Source: Chara braunii (taxonomy: Eukaryota > Streptophyta > Charophyceae > Charales > Characeae). From it: a stretch of 23,639 nt of DNA. The notes beneath the pieces are model-generated. The model did no database searches. It worked only from the letters and a program-made list of their open reading frames with translations, and was not told the DNA's origin. The first letter of the stretch is position 1. Every line of letters begins with the position of its first letter. The DNA lies in assembly GCA_003427395.1 (NCBI GenBank), contig BFEA01000926.1, positions 118,805 through 142,443 on the forward strand, in the 5' to 3' direction. The position numbers and the translations under genes are program-made. Positions 8,594 through 18,580 of this stretch are shown here, in pieces.

Positions 8594-9891
8594 TGTGACG
8601 CGCCCGATACCAAACTCACGCCCTGTGCTGTCTTTCGTTCGGAGTGCTAGATGTGCGGAAGGAGGCCCAGAAAAACAGCAAGATGGGGTGTGCCAAGGAT
8701 TTTTGGAAATTGAGTGTGGGGACACAGACGGAACTGAAATCCCCCGTGTTGGTCTGATGAAGTAAGTCGGTTGCTTTCGCGCGTCGCGGAATGCGCGCGC
8801 GGGCACGACGCGAAAAGAGAAAATTCGATCCAAAAAGTATTGTCGAGCTTCCCACCGTGCTACGGCCCGTCGTTTAAAGCGGAAGGGCTTTGGTACGCTT
8901 CGCGTGTCTCATTTTCGTATCAAATCCCGTCGTCGCTCGCTGGTTAGAGTCAGACGTGGATGGTCTCAGCCGCGTGGCCCTTTCCTTATGCTCGTCTTCA
9001 CTCCGTACTCAGTAGTGAAAGCCCTTTGCTTCGTAGCGATTAAAACGCTGACACTCTGTGCATAGGGTGCGTGGCCAATGGGGTTCTACTGCCGTCTACG
9101 GGATGACGATCAACTCGTTGAATGACAACAATATCGGGTAAGGTGGAAAGTGCGTATCGATAATGACAAACCCAGCCTCTACGAACCCTGAACAACGGTT
9201 TGCCGGAGGGAGGTAGTATCGTCCGCCGATTTGTGCGACAGCTTCTCGTACGTCCCACTCGCATGCACGTGTCCTTTCCTCGTTGTAGGGAAAAGGCCGT
9301 GTTGAGACGGGAGATACGGGAGGCTGGCACCCGGTCGAAGGGCGCTTGTCAGTCCACATATCACTCAATTGCAAAAATCTTGAGACGTCATCAAGAAAAG
9401 AAAACACTCGCGCAACCCTCAATCAATCCTTTTCGACATGAGAGAGAGAGAGAAAACACTCATCAACTTAATCATGCATGTAACTAAAGGAACGACCCGC
9501 GACGCAGGTTTAGTGAGCCAACGCGACGTTGATCCAAGGCGCCTTGTTTCTCGGGACCGCCCTGTGGCTCGGTGATTGATGTCGTGCAGCATAAGGCAGA
9601 TGGCATGCGCAGTGCATTCAGAACTACAGATCTAAACACTCTTGCATTCTCGAACAAAATCCCGACGACAATCGTCTAATCAACGCAAAAAGATACGCAT
9701 CTCCATACATACATTGACTGTGGAAGGTGCGAAAATGAGATATGCACAGGGACAAAAAGATGGGTCGCTGAACGATACACACGCATCCACCGTTTACAAG
9801 ACAAGAAGACAGGGTCCTTGCATAGGGGGATTACCAAGGAAACTAGTGAAAGAGTACCGGAAGAAGTTCTTTCATACAGAAACAGCATGCC

Positions 9892-9955
9892 GACTCATTC
9901 CCATTCAAGGGAGAGACAATCATTCAGACGCATCATCATTCAAACGTGAAGAAGA

Positions 9956-9998
<43 letters not shown>

Positions 9999-10256
9999 TT
10001 GAGGGGGGAAAGTCAAGATAGAAGATGACAAGGTCCGGAGAGAGAAAAGTTCGACGTTGCCGCCGCACACTCACGTCTGAGGCAAAGATTCACAATCACA
10101 AAGGCGCATTCGCCGTGAATTCCCATATGGCCCCAGGCCAATCACTCACTCAACTCCGATCATCAATCCCCATACCTGCACCGACGGTCCCNGACTCATT
10201 CCCATTCAAGGGAGAGACAATCATTCAGACGCATCATCATTCAAACGTGAAGAAGA

Positions 10257-10290
<34 letters not shown>

Positions 10291-10473
10291 AAAGTCAAGA
10301 TAGAAGATGACAAGGTCCGGAGAGAAAAAAGTTCGGCGTTGCCGCCGCACACTCACGTCTGAGGCAAAGATTCGCAATCACAAAGGTGCATTCGCCGTGA
10401 ATTCCCATATGGCCCCAGGCCAATCACTCACTCAACTCCGATCATCAATCCCCATACCTGCACCGACGGTCCC
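9892..10473. repeat. Tandem duplication inside the left LTR with an N at the junction
   Basis: Copy 1 (9892-10191) and copy 2 (10193-10473) both begin GACTCATTCCCATTCAAGGG and end in CACCGACGGTCCC. The right LTR has one copy (21893-22173). The single undetermined base at 10192 falls exactly between them. Copy 2 equals the right LTR, whereas copy 1 differs in GA-run length and at scattered sites. This pattern suits a contig join as much as a real duplication. Confidence 0.9.
9958..9995. repeat. (GA)n microsatellite in LTR
   Basis: A GA-dinucleotide run after GAAGAGGAA; shorter equivalents are at 10258-10288 and 21958-21988. It is longer in LTR copy 1 than in the other two. Confidence 0.9.
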
Positions 10474-10705
10474 GGTCGTCGCGTGCTAACTCCCACCACT
10501 GCGATCGTCACCCCGTTGACGTAAACTCGACACGGCTCGCCCAGATCCCACAGTCCGTCGTGGCGATCAACCGCGCAACCGATCAGCCTATCGTCAGCCC
10601 GACAGGACTTTCCGACTCGCATCAAACACTCTGCCTAGCCACTGCTTCCCGGAAGCTGGCTCAGGAGTCGAGAACGTAAGAGAGAATTGCGGACGCGCTT
10701 GCGGA

Positions 10706-10712
10706 TTTTATA
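10706..10712 (-). promoter_or_regulatory. Candidate TATA box, left LTR
   Basis: On the - strand CAACTATAAAATCCGC occurs about 920 bp into the LTR, in a GC-balanced setting. It is the clearest TATA-like element in transcription orientation. If used, U3 is about 0.9 kb and the transcript starts near 10680. Confidence 0.5.
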
Positions 10713-11040
10713 GTTGCGACAGGGGAGACGGAAGGGAAAGAAAGCGAAAGGAAGGTTGGGGTGTAAGAGGAGAAGCAGGAGGAGAAGACTTTGAGAGGAG
10801 CGCTCTGTGGAAGCCATGTTGATCCCTCGGGACTCAAGGTTCAATCAATCAGATTCGTCGTGCAATAGGAAGATCCTATTGATCCACGCACCTGATTGGT
10901 GAGCGGGAGTTATCGAAGGATCGACCGGGCGTCGTGCGCTAGATCAAAGGGTGAGAAGGGAAAAGGCGCGAGAAGTAGCGCAAGACGGGTCCAAGATTCA
11001 GAGGATCAAGAAAGGGAAATGAGCGCGCAAAAAGCAAAGC

Positions 11041-11041
<1 letters not shown>

Positions 11042-11074
<33 letters not shown>
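11042..11074. repeat. (GA)n microsatellite in LTR U3
   Basis: GA run upstream of the proposed TATA box on the element's own strand, where it reads as (TC)n. The same length is present at 22742-22774 in the right LTR. Confidence 0.9.
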
Positions 11075-11078
<4 letters not shown>

Positions 11079-11634
11079 GTTACGAGGAGAGAGAAAGAGG
11101 AGGGAGAAGGGGAAGTGAGCGCGGGAGGGAGCGATGCGGGGGACAGAGAAGAGAAAGCTTTTGCATGCGCGACGCCGTCAACAAAAAGAGAGAAAAAGGC
11201 ACCGAAACAGTTACAGCTTGCCTCTATCCTAATTTAAAATTGAAATCACCATATCCGCGCGCGAAAAAGCGACGCGGGAAAAGAAAATCCTACGCCTATT
11301 CGTATTCGCACAAAATTCCGAGAGTTTTCCCCAACGCGACCGAGAACATTCACACACAAAAAGGACACGTCGAAGTTCTGCTTATCCCGGAATTTCCAAC
11401 TGCCGGGCCCAATTCCCAATGCACTCGCTAAGGCGCTCGTAAATTTCCATGTATTTCCCGACTTGCAAAAAGAAAAAAACAGAACCCGGGAATCGTAAAA
11501 GCTTTCGAAAGATGGGAGCCAAAAAAACGCGGCACCCGAAATCAAGAAAACGAAACGGGGTTTTTACGGGGTTGGTATGATACAAGCAAAAAGGGTACGA
11601 AAGATAGAACGCGTTCGGGAAGTGGTTCGTCACA

Positions 11635-11847
11635 TATGTGATACGCAGGGGGTTCCAAACTTATGCGATCTCCTGATTGCATGTCATGGTGGAGAAGGAG
11701 AGAGATAGGGAGAAAACAGAGGGATGCATGAGGAACCAAGCGTATCAATAAATGATCCGGCCAGAGTCCATGTTGACGCCAATTTCAATTGCAATCTTTC
11801 GTTGGCTCGTGCTGCCGGAATTCTCGATGGTCATCCAGGTGACGCCA
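11635..11847 (-). other. Internal 3' untranslated segment next to the 3' LTR
   Basis: This should hold the polypurine tract that primes plus-strand synthesis, directly before the LTR's TGTGACG. On the coding strand the adjoining bases read GGAACCCCCTGCGTATCACATA, which is not purine-rich. The LTR border sits within the palindrome TCACATATGTGA (11630-11641). The junction may therefore be rearranged. No gene is supported. Confidence 0.5.
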
Positions 11848-12771
11848 TCATCGTCCGGCGGCTCTCCGTGTGCTCTGCACCCCAGTTTGTCATCGCCCGT
11901 CGAATCAGAGCGTAGGTTGACGTCATCGTCGATGGCGTGATCTTCGCGAAGCTTACTGATTTGTGTCGTTTTCCCCTGCCGATTAGATGGAGAGAGGAGG
12001 GGGAAGGGGGAATAGTGATGCGACCAGGATTTACCTCCTAGTTGGGATGGGCCAATAGAGGCGGTACATGGAGGGGATCTCACAGGGACGACGGGGAGGA
12101 AGCGGGGGTAGGTAACGATTCATCCCTTCTACCGTTACGGGAAGCTCGTCATATCGGATGATCCGGTGGAAGTGGGGGAAGTGATCGCCGCTGCGAGGGA
12201 GGTAAGCGAGGTAGTCGCGATAGAAGGAGGAGAGGGTGCGGAAAAACGCCGCTCGAAAGAACTCGTAGTGGCGACAGGCGGGGATTGTCCCCGTGGCTAT
12301 GCAGTAGACTTCATCGTCCGCCGGTTCTCCGTGTGCTTTGCACCCAGTTTGTCATCGCCCGTCGAATCAGAGCGTAGGTTGACGTCATCGTCGATGGCGT
12401 GATCTTCGCGAAGCTTACTGATTCGTGTCGTTTTCCCCTGCCGATTAAATGGAGAGAGGAGGGGGAAGGGGGAATAGTGATGCGACCGGGATCTACCTCC
12501 TAGTTGGGATGGGCCAATAGAGGCGGTACATGGAGGGGATCTCACGGGGACGACGGGGAGGAAGCGGGGGTAGGTAACGATTCATCCCTTCTACCGTTAC
12601 CGGAAGCTCCTCATATCGGATGATCCGGTGGAAGTGGGGGAAGTGATCGCCGCTACGAGGGAGGGAAGCGAGGTAGTCGCGATAGAAGGAGGAGAGGGTG
12701 CGGAAAAGCGCCGCTCGAAAGAACTCGTAGTGGCGACAGGCGGGGATTGTCCCCGTGGCTACACAATAGAC
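11848..12771 (-). repeat. Tandem duplication, two 462-bp units
   Basis: Unit 1 (about 11848-12309) and unit 2 (about 12310-12771) align at a constant offset of 462 bp: GTTTGTCATCGCCCGTCGAA starts at 11885 and 12347, and GAAGCTC-TCATATCGG at 12141 and 12603. They differ by a few percent. 462 is divisible by three. In transcription order unit 2 comes first and encodes the C-terminal part of ORF5, which stops at 12493; unit 1 lies downstream and is untranslated. Confidence 0.92.
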
Positions 12772-13811
12772 TTCTACCACGTTGCATCGTTCCCAGGCAG
12801 CACTGAACAGCAGGATATGCCAGCAGAACGTGGGGGCAGCGGGCTGAAGGGATGCGTGGGGGTGGACGGTAGCGAGTAGGCAGGTAGAGTAGAAGTTGCG
12901 GAAGAGATGGGGGAGGAAGGGATGGAGGGGGAAGGTGACGGGGGTGCGGATCTGTTCGAGGGTGAGAAAATCAAGGGGTCGACGGGATAGCGTCCGAGGA
13001 CGAAGGCCTATCGCCCCAATCGGTACGTGGGCGAACTGGGGGACGGGTGGGGCTGGAGGAGGAGGGGGATCGACTCTGTCTCCGTCGCGCGGCACTTGAG
13101 GTGGCGGCTGCAGGGTTGCCATCTTCGGGCTTTGGCGGCTCCGGATCTCTGGTCGGATTGTTACCGATGCGCAGGCTGGCTCCGCTGGCGAACTCCAGCT
13201 GGCGCTTCCCGGTGGCAATTTCTTCGCGCTTTCGCGCCGCTTCCGGATTTCCGTCTCCGTTCCCGTGCGCGTCGCTTCCTCCGGCAAGGCTTCCCACTCA
13301 GACCCGGTTTCTTCTTCCTCCTCTTCTTCACTCAGCTCTCCCTCGCTATATTCGCTATAGCTTCGCTCCTCCGATGTTTCCTCGTCGTCGTCCTCTTCGT
13401 CGTCGTCGTCGTCGTCGATCACCACTTCCTCCGCCCTCGGATAAAAGGCGTGAGGGATGATATCGTACGGCTTCAGATACTCCTGCCACGACGACAGCGT
13501 ATCTTCGTCCCTGGGCTCCTCCAAGCATGCAGTCCATTGAAGGTACGGATCCAAGGACCGCTCGAGAACGTGCGGAGCTGGACTGTCGTCACTCTGCGAA
13601 TAGATGCCGGGCGAGAGATCGTCCGCCAATTGCACGATGGGCACGATGAGCTCCTGCTCAATCAACTGGCAGCGCCCCGGCTGTACCGATCCAAAGAGAA
13701 AGCCAAGAAGATCGCCCTCCACGTTAGTCCTCCAAGCCTGTATGATCACCAGTTCCACACTTTCGATCCACGCAAGATGCTCGCTGGTCCGCGTCCACGT
13801 TACCCGTACTC
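12493..13811 (-). pseudogene. Retrotransposon ORF5, acidic/Pro-rich protein of unknown function (frameshifted from ORF4)
   Basis: Open from 13809 (after a TGA at 13812-13810) to a TAA at 12493, about 438 codons. It has no ATG near its 5' end, and it overlaps the end of ORF4 in another frame. The simplest reading is one ORF4-5 protein of about 500 residues split by a small indel near 13800-13812. Features in order: an N-terminal hydrophobic/aliphatic segment (LVIIQAW, LLGFLFGSV), a very acidic Asp/Glu/Ser run at about 13300-13440, a Pro-rich stretch at about 13030-13100 (PPPPPAPPVP), then a folded-looking C-terminus with SSFYRDYLASL, HFHRIIRYEELP and IPSMYRLYWPIPTRR. No enzymatic motif or convincing membrane anchor is seen. 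It sits where env-like or accessory ORFs lie in some gypsy elements. Function unknown. Confidence 0.7.
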
Positions 13812-14000
13812 AGGCCAAGCAGAAGGACAACTCGTTAAAAGTTTCGCGCCACAACCGCCAATGCCCAGGATTGATAAGAGGGACTGAAAGAGGCTCGAAC
13901 GAGAAGGAAAGAGAAGGATGAAGATCGGACTGCCAGAAGGTGGGGAATGAGAGGGGAGGCCGAAGATAGAGAGAGGAGCGAGAGGATCGGCGTGGTTCAT
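13800..14000 (-). CDS. Retrotransposon ORF4, short ORF starting at an ATGA overlap
   Basis: ATG at 14000-13998 overlaps the TGA of ORF3 (13999-13997). The frame runs 66 codons to a TAA at 13802-13800. The product begins MNHADPLAPLSIFG, has a mildly hydrophobic stretch (SPIFILLFPS, SLFQSLLSILGIGG), and shows no known domain. Its 3' end overlaps the start of the long ORF5 frame, so it is probably the N-terminus of one ORF4-5 protein interrupted by a frameshift. The alternative is programmed frameshifting. The chosen start rests on the overlap geometry shared with other junctions of the element. Confidence 0.6.
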   Translation of the reverse strand: MNHADPLAPLSIFGLPSHSPPSGSPIFILLFPSRSSLFQSLLSILGIGGCGAKLLTSCPSAWPEYG

Positions 14001-14479
14001 TGTGGACGTGGGAAGGGGACGAGGGTGGGGATCGCAACGGGCCGCTCGCGCGGAGAACGGCGGATGTCGCCAAGATCCGGTGCAAAGGTCGGAATGAGAT
14101 TGTGCCCAGGTCGGGCGAGGACGTGCTGCCACACGTTGGACACCTGCTCCGTCCACTCGTGCAGCGAAGTCAAGATCGCGGTATGCCTCTGCGGATTGAC
14201 CGAGCTAATGTCGCCGCTAAACGCCGCAACCGTGGTGACGTGGCTCGTTCTGGGAGCCGCTCGCCGATGAACTGCGATTACTTCCGCAAATACTATTGCG
14301 TGAGGACTCCCTTCGATTCCAAACGCAGCGGCGGCACACACACCCTCGTCGCAGAAAAATTGCGCCAAACGCCGAAGATCCGTATTGAGCCGAGGGTGAC
14401 AAACTTGCCGAATCTCCGAAATGTGGCCACGTGGCTGCAACAGCTGTTCGTCAAGAGTCCGCTCCGTGATGAAACTCAT
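13997..14479 (-). CDS. Retrotransposon ORF3, unknown function
   Basis: Intact ORF of 160 codons. ATG (14479-14477) overlaps the integrase stop TGA (14478-14476), and its own stop TGA (13999-13997) overlaps the ORF4 ATG. The predicted protein starts MSFITERTLDEQLL, contains an Ala/Val-rich central part (DEGVCAAAAFGIEG, AIVFAEVIAVH), a Trp-containing helix-like stretch (LHEWTEQVSNVWQHVL) and a basic Arg/Pro C-terminus. No signal peptide, membrane helix or catalytic motif is evident. It is the only ORF of the element without a premature stop. The frame upstream of the ATG is also open, to a TTG at 14509, but the ATG is preferred. Function unknown. Confidence 0.7.
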   Translation of the reverse strand: MSFITERTLDEQLLQPRGHISEIRQVCHPRLNTDLRRLAQFFCDEGVCAAAAFGIEGSPHAIVFAEVIAVHRRAAPRTSHVTTVAAFSGDISSVNPQRHTAILTSLHEWTEQVSNVWQHVLARPGHNLIPTFAPDLGDIRRSPRERPVAIPTLVPFPRPQ

Positions 14480-16206
14480 GGCGAGGTTGGAGAGGAGAAC
14501 AAAGGACAAGAGGGAGAAAGCGGAGAGAGAGTTAGATCGTCGTCGTTCTCCTCGCTTTCTGAGGAAGAAGAGGGAGGAAGATCAGAAGGAGGAAGAAGAC
14601 GGAGGTAGGAGGTATGTCGGACGATGGGGACAGAGCTATGACTGGCACTAGCCTCAGGTGCGATGCGCACAGTGTTGGCGTCGTTGGGTCCGAGCTCGAC
14701 AACACGAAAACAGCCAGAAAACTTGGGAGCCAGTTTCTGGTCGCGTGCACATTTACGTACCTGCACTAGGTCCCCTAATTTATATTGATGCTGGGGCCCA
14801 GCATTTCCATTCCGAGCCTCGTAGCTACGGACCTGTCTACCGTGGGCTAGTTCGGTCATCCTTTGCCTTTTTCGGGCCAGCTTCAGGACGGCTCATTCCA
14901 TTAATTCGGTGTACCTTTTGGCTTTGGCCTTGAGGGATGTACGCGTGTCTTTACCCCCTACTTCGGCAATTTTCGAGTTACCCCGGTAGTCGACACAGGG
15001 GAGGCTATTAGTTCAAAGCTGAAAAAGGGTAAACCCCGTGGACTCGTGAGGAGTGGCCCGGTGGATCCCAACGATCTGATATGCGATCTCGGGCCACGGA
15101 CGCGTGTCGTGTGCTGCTAAGTTCCTGCGAAGGGCGGTTTTAATCATACGGTTGGCATTTTTGGCCAGCCCGTTCGACTGGGACACGTGGGGTGACGTAT
15201 GTCAGAGCGTGACACCCCTTCGCGCAAGCAGTTCTTCTACCTCACCCTTGAATTTAGACCCATTGTCGGTTAGAATTTCTTCCGTATCTAGATGGGTATA
15301 GAGGAACCGTTCGATGTACGTGGTTATTTCTGCGGCTTTTCGGGTCTTACAGGGATAGACTTCGATGTACTTGGAAAAATGGTCTATTAATACTAACAGG
15401 AAAGAATATTCACAGCGGTTTCGGCCAGGTGGCACGTCCATATCTGTCGTGTCCATACTGACTCGCTGGAAAGGACGATCTACTTCCGTTGATACTATCG
15501 TGTTTGGTTCCCGTATTGGGGCGCGATCAGCGGCACAGACCAGAAAGTTGACGACAATGTATTTGACATCATCTCGTATATTGGACCAGAACCATCGGTT
15601 CTGGTCTATAGTTGCCTCCGTGACACGTATCGCGAAATGAGCGGCCTGCTCTTCTTAAGCAGATTGGATCCAATCATATCTCTGGAATGGATGGGGAACC
15701 GTCAACCACGAACCCGATCCGTCAGTTTTACGCTTTTCCAAATGACCGTTGATCCATCGATAGTCCCGAGATCTCTCGGTCACCCTACGTCTGTCGTGTT
15801 TGGTGAGGTGACCCAATGATAATCCCGGTAATTTCGCCAATAAAATTTTATCCGTCCAAACCTCCGCTCGTCGGTATTTTTCGTCGTATTCAAGGTCATC
15901 CGTACGTGCGGCCTCGAATCGAACCTCCGTGGGGAGTTTGTTTGTTCTACACAGGGGGCACCTCCATTCCTTACTAATCGTCCGATATCGAACGCAGGCC
16001 CCGTGGGCACGATTGACACACGTGGCACATTCTACCCAGTCGACAAACCCAGTTTCGAAAGGATGACAGTCAACCCCATAAACCCGTGCAATGCACGTAC
16101 AAAAATAACAAAATTTATCGGGGAGGGTGGAAAAGAAAGTCGAGGACGTGCGAGGGGCAGAATTAGTAGGAGATGAAGGGGTTGCAGAAGCAGGTGGGGT
16201 AGTCAT
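14476..16206 (-). pseudogene. PHD finger-integrase polyprotein (broken)
   Basis: ATG at 16206-16204; frame runs to TGA at 14478-14476, about 576 codons. Residues 1-30 are Ser/Thr/Pro-rich. A PHD-type zinc finger follows (Cys33, Cys36, Cys60, Cys63, His68, Cys71, Cys83, Cys86). Next is a linker, then the integrase zinc-binding region, degenerate with only one Cys of the usual CxxC (VCAAD). The integrase core shows MDTTDM (first Asp, about 15453) and TDNGSKFKGE (second Asp, about 15267). The third acidic residue, expected in NGLAE, is Lys (NGLAKN, about 15162). The C-terminal domain reads YKLGDLVQVRK and FSGCFRVVELG, then an acidic Ser-rich tail. Premature stops: TAA 15657-15655, TGA 15204-15202, TGA 15015-15013, TGA 14895-14893. 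Integrase would join element DNA to the host genome; this copy cannot. Confidence 0.88.
15949..16110 (-). other. PHD zinc-finger domain within the integrase ORF
   Basis: Pattern C-x2-C-x23-C-x2-C-x4-H-x2-C-x11-C-x2-C. WVECATC and EWRCPLC carry the Trp two residues before the fifth-from-last and penultimate zinc ligands, as in PHD fingers. All eight ligands (C4HC3) are intact and the surrounding text is uninterrupted. PHD fingers commonly read histone H3 tails; a role in targeting integration to chromatin is inference. A RING finger is less likely because of the His at position 5 and the Trp spacing. Confidence 0.85.
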
Positions 16207-18580
16207 GATGACAGAGGAGGAAGAGATGGGACTGTATTGCAGAGAGGGTAAAACAGACAAATTAGTCCTCGTGTCGCTTACTGCTTTGATAAGATCTCCA
16301 CTTGGCCGTACCGAGGTCCGATCTCCTGTTCGGGTTCATTCCACGGAATCACCTCCTCACTCTTCGGAACTTTCTCAATCCGGTGCAGTCGTGTCAGTCC
16401 GTCCGCATTCCCGTGTCTCTCGTGCTTCCGATGACGAATGTCAAAGTCCATGCTCTGCAACACGGTTGCCCATTGCCCGATCATGCCCGAGTAATCCTTT
16501 GATTTCTTCAGAACCAACAGGGGCTCATGATCAGTTACCAGGGTGAACTTTCGCCCGTACAGGTAAGCGAGAAAGTGACTGATTCCCCAGAGAGTCGCGT
16601 AGCATTCTCCCGTTGGAGCGGCGTAGTTGCGCTTGCAGGCGGGCACCGATTTGGATGCATACTCCACCACACTCTCGAGTTCGCTTGGTCCCACCTGGGC
16701 AAGGATCGCCGAAATTGCCTCTTGCTGCCAGTCAGTGATGAGAACAAAAAACTTTTCGGGATCCGGTCTTATAAGGACCGGAGCCGAAACGAGAGCGGCC
16801 TTGAGTTTCGAAAACGCTTGATCACACTCCAACGTCCAGATCAACGGCTGATCTTTGCGCAACAGATTCGTGAGGGGTCCCGCAATCGCCGCAAAGCCTT
16901 TGATAAATCTTCGGTAGTACGAGGCCAGGCCCAAAAAGGCGCGAACTTGCGTGATAGTTGTAGGCACCGGCGCATCCCTAACAACTGCCACCTTCTGCGA
17001 CTCCGGTTGGTGTCCCTTGTTTGTCACCACGTGTCCCAATAAGGAAATGGTGGTAAGAAAAAACTAACACTTTTCAAGCGCCACTTTGAAACCCGCATCT
17101 CGTAACGCGTGGAGTGCCCATTCGATGTGTTGCACGTGTCCCTCGTAGGAACTCGAGTACACCAAGATATCATCCATATACACACTTACGCAGTAGTTGA
17201 TGATGCTCTGTGCCAAACGAGTCTTCCGCACAAAATTATGAAAAGCCATGTTCATGGCTCGCTGAAAGGTCGCGGGGGCGTTGCAGATACCCATCGGACA
17301 TCGAATCCACTACCACGTATCCTCGAAAAACACAAACATTGTTTTCGGCCGATCTTCTTCTCGAACAAGAAGATGATGGAACCCATGGCGAACATCAAAT
17401 TTGCTGAAAAATCGAGCACTCCCAATCGCATCCAACAACTCATCAATCCGGGGGAGGGGGTACACATCTTTGATCGTGATATCATTAAACCTTCGATAAT
17501 CAATGCAAATGCAAATCCCTCCGACCTTTTTAGGCACGATTACTACGGGAAAAGACCAGGGACCTATTGCGGGTTCAATCCATCCATTAGCTTCAAATTC
17601 TTTGATCCGCTGAAAAGCGGGCGCTCTTTGAGCTGACGAGTATCGGTAAGGAGCGCAGTTAATGGGTGGATGGTCTCCCGTGAGAATGACATGCTCGATC
17701 ACATTAGTTAAGCCGATGTCATTATTGTGTATGCTCAATACTTCTGGGTAACCATTTAACACACAGATTAACGATTTCCGAAGTTCCGCGGGGACGTGAC
17801 CCGGTAAGGTGATTGTTGATTCCCCAGAAATCTTAAGGGGCATATCGACCCAATCAACCGGCCGTTTCTGCCGATCATGGACACTAGAGAAAACGGAACT
17901 ACTAGTGCGAACAGAGAAGACAGTTGCTATCATCTGGGACTCAGCGGGGCTGATCATCTCCCTTTCTTTAGTTTCAGCATCTGTCTCGGAACCAACCGAG
18001 GTTGGTTCCAGAGTTAGCCCCGTTAGATCCGTCATTTCTTGCATCAGATCAGGTACATCACTTACCGGTGCTTCCGCCTCCTGTTTAATCAAGGTGATGG
18101 TGGCTCCTGTCGTTAGTAACGATCTGGGCGGAAAAACAGAAACATCCAAATACTGTTCCGTTTGCTGATAACGCNTTCGTAAGGAGAGAGCTCCTTCGTA
18201 CAAGGTGCGAGGGGGTTCCAAATCATCGGCCAAGNCAGATACTTGTAATATGGGTTCCCCGAGCAGGATCGCAGGACTAACTTGGGTTATCGGAGGCGCA
18301 AGCGTGCTGTCTCCTAAATCCACGTGGAAGCTTTGGGTAGTGTCGGGGCACTCTTGAAATTCTTCGGGAATTTCGTGTTCGAAAAGTTCGACCAGGTGCT
18401 TCCATTCATCTTCGTTAGGCAGCTCTTCTTCGTATTCCTGTTCCCCGATTCCACTATCGATGTCTGAGGAAGAACACTCCTCGGGATTAATGTATCAAAT
18501 CATCCCTATTTGGGTTGAGTCAGGGGTTCGTTTTATTGTTCGGGTGGAAATTCGCAAGGGAACAGTTTGAGGCTTTCCCC
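16203..18580 (-). pseudogene. Reverse transcriptase-RNase H region of pol (broken)
   Basis: One frame throughout. It has an acidic linker with EECSSSDID and EQEYEEELP, then RT: ANGWIEPAIGPWSFPVVIVPKK, CIDYRRFNDITIKDVYPLPR, motif A FSKFDVRHGFHHLLV (Asp at 17394-17396), NAPATFQRAM, and motif C VYMDDILVYSS (YMDD 17169-17180). The connection reads VRAFLGLASYYRRFIKGF. RNase H follows with TDWQQEAI, GECYATLWGI and LVTDHEPL, ending RKHERHGNADGLTR, so its four acidic residues are present. Premature stops: TGA 18497-18495, TAG 17312-17310, TAG 17066-17064, TAA 16280-16278. Past the last, the frame stays open to a TGA at 16205-16203 overlapping the next ORF's ATG. Undetermined bases are at 18175 and 18235. 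Confidence 0.92.

Larger units (their letters stand above)
8594..11634 (-). repeat. 3' LTR (left copy), about 3.04 kb
   Basis: Matches 20603-23334 in the same orientation. On the - strand it starts TGTGACGAACCACTTC at 11634 and ends GCGCGTCACA at 8594. It is about 300 bp longer than the other LTR because 9892-10191 is repeated at 10193-10473, with an N at 10192. Divergence from the right copy is uneven: many differences before 10192, none from 10193 to 11378, then 11 differences in 11379-11634. Small ORFs occur on both strands, are GA-repeat driven or non-overlapping with any domain, and are not called. Confidence 0.9.

Noticed and set aside
10896-11237. 113-codon frame in the LTR, identical in both LTRs (also 22596-22937)
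   Set aside because: Identity comes from the identical LTR block, and the frame is mostly GA-repeat coding (Glu-Arg runs).
13027-13887. 286-codon + strand frame opposite ORF5
   Set aside because: It mirrors the acidic and Pro-rich coding of ORF5 on the other strand (Arg/Val/Leu-rich runs), has no domain, and lies antisense to a frame supported by the element's layout.
13997-14000. Bacterial operon reading of the ATGA overlaps
   Set aside because: LTRs, a tRNA-Met primer site, U6 pseudogenes and a LINE place this in a eukaryotic nuclear genome; no ribosome-binding sites precede the ATGs.
18500-18503. A fifth ATGA, between protease and RT
   Set aside because: The ATG and TGA are in the right frames, but the protease frame already has stops just upstream, and the RT frame reads through from before this point. 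The protease frame change is better explained by the local rearrangement.
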